NCBI RefSeq assembly: GCF_041051975.1
Contig: NZ_CP163435.1
Location: 682,001-746,000, forward strand
From: Streptomyces sp. R21
GTDB taxonomy: Bacteria > Actinomycetota > Actinomycetes > Streptomycetales > Streptomycetaceae
Length of the DNA: 64,000 nucleotides
Reading direction: 5' to 3'
This document shows positions 61,828-64,000 of this stretch, in pieces. Positions within the stretch are counted from its first letter, which is position 1. Every line of letters starts with the position of its first letter. Both the position numbers and the translations under genes were made by a program. A model generated the notes under the pieces. It had not been told where the DNA came from. It ran no database searches and worked only from the letters and a program-made list of their open reading frames with translations.

Positions 61828-62877
61828 ATGCGTTATCGCACTCTCGGCAAAACCGGTATCGAGGTCAGTGTCCACTGCCTCGGGACCATGATGTTCCAGG
61901 ACGGCTTCAACTCCGATCACGACGATTGTGTCCGTATCATCCACGCCGCCCTCGACCAGGGAATCAACTTCGTCGACACCGCCGACATGTACGGACAGGG
62001 CGAGTCCGAGGAAATCGTGGGAAAGGCGCTGCGGGGGCGCCGTGACGACGTCGTACTCGCCACCAAGGTCCACTTCCAGATGGGTGAGGGCCCCAACCGC
62101 GGTGGCAACTCACGGCGTTGGATCGTCAAGGCGGTCGAGGACAGCCTCAGGCGCCTGGACACCGACTGGATCGACCTCTACCAGGTCCACTTCCCCGACC
62201 ACTCCACTGACATCGAGGAGACGCTCTCGGTGCTCAGCGACCTCGTGCACCAGGGAAAGATCCGCGCCTTCGGCTGCTCGAACTACCAGGCCGACGAGAT
62301 CGTCGAGGCACACCATGTGTCCGAGCGGCGCGGCCTCGGACGCTTCCGCACCGACCAGCCGCCCTACTCGATTCTTGCCCGCGGGATCGAAGCCTCGCTC
62401 CTGCCCGTCTGCGAGCGCTACGGAATGGGGGTACTGGTCTGGAGCCCCCTCGCCTTCGGGTTCCTCACCGGCAAGCACCGCAAGGACCGGCCCATCGACC
62501 TGGAAACCGGCCGTGCCGCCTTTCGACCGGCGTTCTTCGATCCCTCGATCGCCGAAAACGCCGCCAAGCTTGACGCCGTCGAACATCTCATCGAACTCGC
62601 GGCAAGTATCGGCTGCACCCTCCCCCAGCTCGCCATAGCCTTCACCGTGGCCCACCCCGCCGTCACCTCGGCGATCATCGGACCGCGGACCATGCAGCAG
62701 CTGGAGGGTCTGCTCAAGGGCGCCGCGCTCACCCTGGACGATGCGACCCTCGACCGGATCGACGAGATCGTGCCGCCCGGGACGAACCTGTACAACCCCG
62801 CAGCCCGACTCCCTCCGCGGTCGCTGACCGAGACCGCCTTGCGCCGCCGCCCACTCACCGAACGCTCCGCGTCCTGA
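61828..62877 (+). CDS. Aldo/keto reductase
   Basis: 349 residues from ATG 61828. The catalytic tetrad is in FVDTADMYGQG (Asp, Tyr), VVLATKVHF (Lys) and YQVHFPD (His). The cofactor-binding segment is TSAIIGPRTMQQLEG. It is likely activated by the divergent MerR protein, probably in response to a reactive carbonyl or electrophile. It is longer than the other reductase in the window (327 residues) and of a different subgroup. Confidence 0.92.
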   Translation: MRYRTLGKTGIEVSVHCLGTMMFQDGFNSDHDDCVRIIHAALDQGINFVDTADMYGQGESEEIVGKALRGRRDDVVLATKVHFQMGEGPNRGGNSRRWIVKAVEDSLRRLDTDWIDLYQVHFPDHSTDIEETLSVLSDLVHQGKIRAFGCSNYQADEIVEAHHVSERRGLGRFRTDQPPYSILARGIEASLLPVCERYGMGVLVWSPLAFGFLTGKHRKDRPIDLETGRAAFRPAFFDPSIAENAAKLDAVEHLIELAASIGCTLPQLAIAFTVAHPAVTSAIIGPRTMQQLEGLLKGAALTLDDATLDRIDEIVPPGTNLYNPAARLPPRSLTETALRRRPLTERSAS

Positions 62878-63033
62878 GCGACCTGATCGCGGTGAACGGG
62901 TTCCTCAAGCGCTCCACGAATTCCCGGTCCGGCAAGTCGCCGCCGGGCGTCAAGAAGTGGGCCCGCAACCGCGCTCGGCGACCGAACGGACCGGCACCCA
63001 GGGCCGGTTCGCGCGGTCGCCGAGGCGGGTCCG

Positions 63034-63876
63034 TCAGCTGTAGGTGATGTCCGACGACGAGTACTTGCAGTAAGTACCGTCGGCGTCCTTGCCGTTGGTG
63101 GTCGGCTCCGCACCCGTGTTGTTGCCGATGTACTTCTGGCAGGGAACGATCTTCTTGCTGGTGTCGCCGACGATCTTGATGGCCTTCAGGGTCGCGCTGT
63201 CACCGTAGTTGGTGTTGATGCCGACCAGCTTGTTGCCCTTGTAGGTCGCCTCGATGGTGCTGAGGTTGATCTTCCGCTTGTACTGCGTCCGGCAGTTGCC
63301 GCAGGAGCGGACGAAGGTGCCGAAGTTCTTCACCGCGAAGTTCGACACGTTGAGCGTTCCGGCGCCGTTGAACTGGAACACCTTGTCGCTGGCTTCCTTC
63401 GCTCCGCCGCCGGAGACGGTGTAGACGTTCGACGACGAGGAGCCGAGGAACGTGGCCGCATCCTCGCCGACGTCCTCCCACCAGACGTTCTGCAGCGTGC
63501 AGCTGCCCAGGCAGTGGATGCCGTCGGCGGCGGGCGAGCCGATGATGACGTTCTTCAGGACGGTGCCGGCCGCCAGCTCCAGGATCGGGTCCTGGTCCTC
63601 GTTCTGGCCGCCGGTGCCCAGGTCGCCGCTGCCGTACAGGCGCTGCATCCCGTAGTCCTTGGTGCCGGAGACCGAGATGGTGGCGGTGACCGCCTTGCTG
63701 CTGGTGGGGGTCGGCCAGGTGGCGGCGCTCGCCGGGGAGAACGTGCCGCTGGTCATGATCATGGCACCCGAGAGGCCGACGGCGGAGAGCGCTCCGGCGA
63801 GAGCACGCCCGCGGCTGCGTCGACGGGACCGCGGATCGGTTCGCGGATGTGTGCGCAGTCGTACTGGTGAAGTCAT
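63034..63876 (-). CDS. Secreted pectate lyase, polysaccharide lyase family 3
   Basis: 280 residues with a Sec signal peptide (LAGALSAVGLSGAMIM and FSPASA-ATW). The catalytic parallel beta-helix contains DGIHCLGSCTLQNVWWEDVGEDAATF, KVFQFNGAGTLNVSNFAVKNF, and RSCGNC, all characteristic of PL3, with the Ca-binding acidic residues in WEDVGEDA. It cleaves polygalacturonate by beta-elimination. Another pectate-lyase-like gene ends 31 bp upstream on the same strand. Confidence 0.92.
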   Translation of the reverse strand: MTSPVRLRTHPRTDPRSRRRSRGRALAGALSAVGLSGAMIMTSGTFSPASAATWPTPTSSKAVTATISVSGTKDYGMQRLYGSGDLGTGGQNEDQDPILELAAGTVLKNVIIGSPAADGIHCLGSCTLQNVWWEDVGEDAATFLGSSSSNVYTVSGGGAKEASDKVFQFNGAGTLNVSNFAVKNFGTFVRSCGNCRTQYKRKINLSTIEATYKGNKLVGINTNYGDSATLKAIKIVGDTSKKIVPCQKYIGNNTGAEPTTNGKDADGTYCKYSSSDITYS

Positions 63877-63907
63877 GTCCCGATGCCTTCTTCCAGGTGG
63901 GGGATGG

Positions 63908-64000
63908 TCAGAGCTTTCCGGCGCCCGCGCCGGACGTCACCGCGGCGACGACGGACGAGGCGGGCTCGGCGGTGTAGCTGTACGGCGGGCTGGTGAACGT
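63908..64000 (-). CDS. Probable pectate lyase (PL1), C-terminal end only
   Basis: Thirty codons plus the stop are visible, ending FTSPPYSYTAEPASSVVAAVTSGAGAGKL, read in two parts: FTSPPYSYTAEPASSV and AAVTSGAGAGKL. This is the typical C-terminus of Streptomyces PL1 pectate lyases. The rest of the gene lies outside the window. It precedes the PL3 gene on the same strand, so the two may be cotranscribed. Confidence 0.6.
   Translation of the reverse strand, partial: TFTSPPYSYTAEPASSVVAAVTSGAGAGKL

Noticed and set aside
62878..63033. Possible short gene between aldo/keto reductase and pectate lyase
   Set aside because: Only 156 bases, without start, ribosome site or codon bias; basic low-complexity translation.

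Overview
The window is about 71-73% GC by eye. Coding regions show strong third-position GC bias, GTG starts are frequent, many secreted proteins carry twin-arginine (Tat) leaders, and the sugar ABC transporters lack their own ATPase gene. All of this points to a Streptomyces chromosome, probably an accessory or arm-proximal stretch, because few housekeeping genes are present. I saw no rRNA, tRNA, transposase, integrase or CRISPR array.

Layout. 1-9.5 kb holds the end of a ricin-type CBM13 secreted enzyme, a broken short-chain dehydrogenase divergent from its LysR regulator, a secreted M19-like dipeptidase with a discoidin domain followed by a TetR gene, a PucR-type regulator remnant, a thioredoxin-like protein without CxxC, a PL7 alginate lyase and a 4-hydroxybenzoate hydroxylase. 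9.6-21.8 kb holds a membrane pseudokinase, a large Tat-exported TolB-propeller/amidohydrolase, a two-gene graspetide (ATP-grasp RiPP) locus tgmA-tgmB, a TetR-FAD monooxygenase pair with three phased operators, an aldo/keto reductase, a Tat-exported FAD-linked (cholesterol-oxidase-like) oxidase and a DUF2231 membrane protein. 21.8-30.6 kb holds an RpiR regulator, small conserved proteins, a metallo-beta-lactamase-fold hydrolase, a TerD-CAP-CAP fusion, an R61-like serine hydrolase, a quinone oxidoreductase and a P-loop kinase.

Two carbohydrate utilisation loci follow. Locus A (30.7-42.3 kb) has a ROK regulator, a sugar-binding lipoprotein, two permeases and two large unassigned proteins that look like (alpha/alpha)-toroid polysaccharide-active enzymes, all on the minus strand. 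Divergent from these are an N-acetylglucosamine-kinase-like ATPase and a Tat-exported PAP2 phosphatase with an autotransporter-type repeat. Locus B (44.9-56.4 kb) has a PL8 (hyaluronate/xanthan-type) lyase facing a six-gene operon: binding protein, two permeases, 2-hydroxyacid dehydrogenase, phosphodiesterase-HAD fusion and GH13 alpha-glucosidase. A DeoR/LacI hybrid regulator sits beside it, and GAGCG/CGATC-type motifs recur in the lyase, transporter and regulator promoters, which suggests one regulon.

56.5-64 kb holds a PAS-PAS-GAF-SpoIIE-HATPase phosphatase, a TetR gene flanked by paired GGCACT-N-AGTGCC operators (a copy also precedes an alpha/beta hydrolase 17 kb away at 42.4 kb), a Zn-ribbon/OB-fold protein, a PCD-VOC fusion, a MerR/aldo-keto reductase divergon with a 19-bp-spaced promoter, a PL3 pectate lyase and the end of a probable PL1 pectate lyase. 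Taken together this is a saprophyte's polysaccharide-uronate utilisation region (PL7, PL8, PL3, PL1) interleaved with small redox/regulator pairs and one RiPP locus. The items most deserving follow-up are the graspetide locus, the two toroid proteins of locus A, the TerD-CAP-CAP and phosphodiesterase-HAD fusions, and the in-window regulons.
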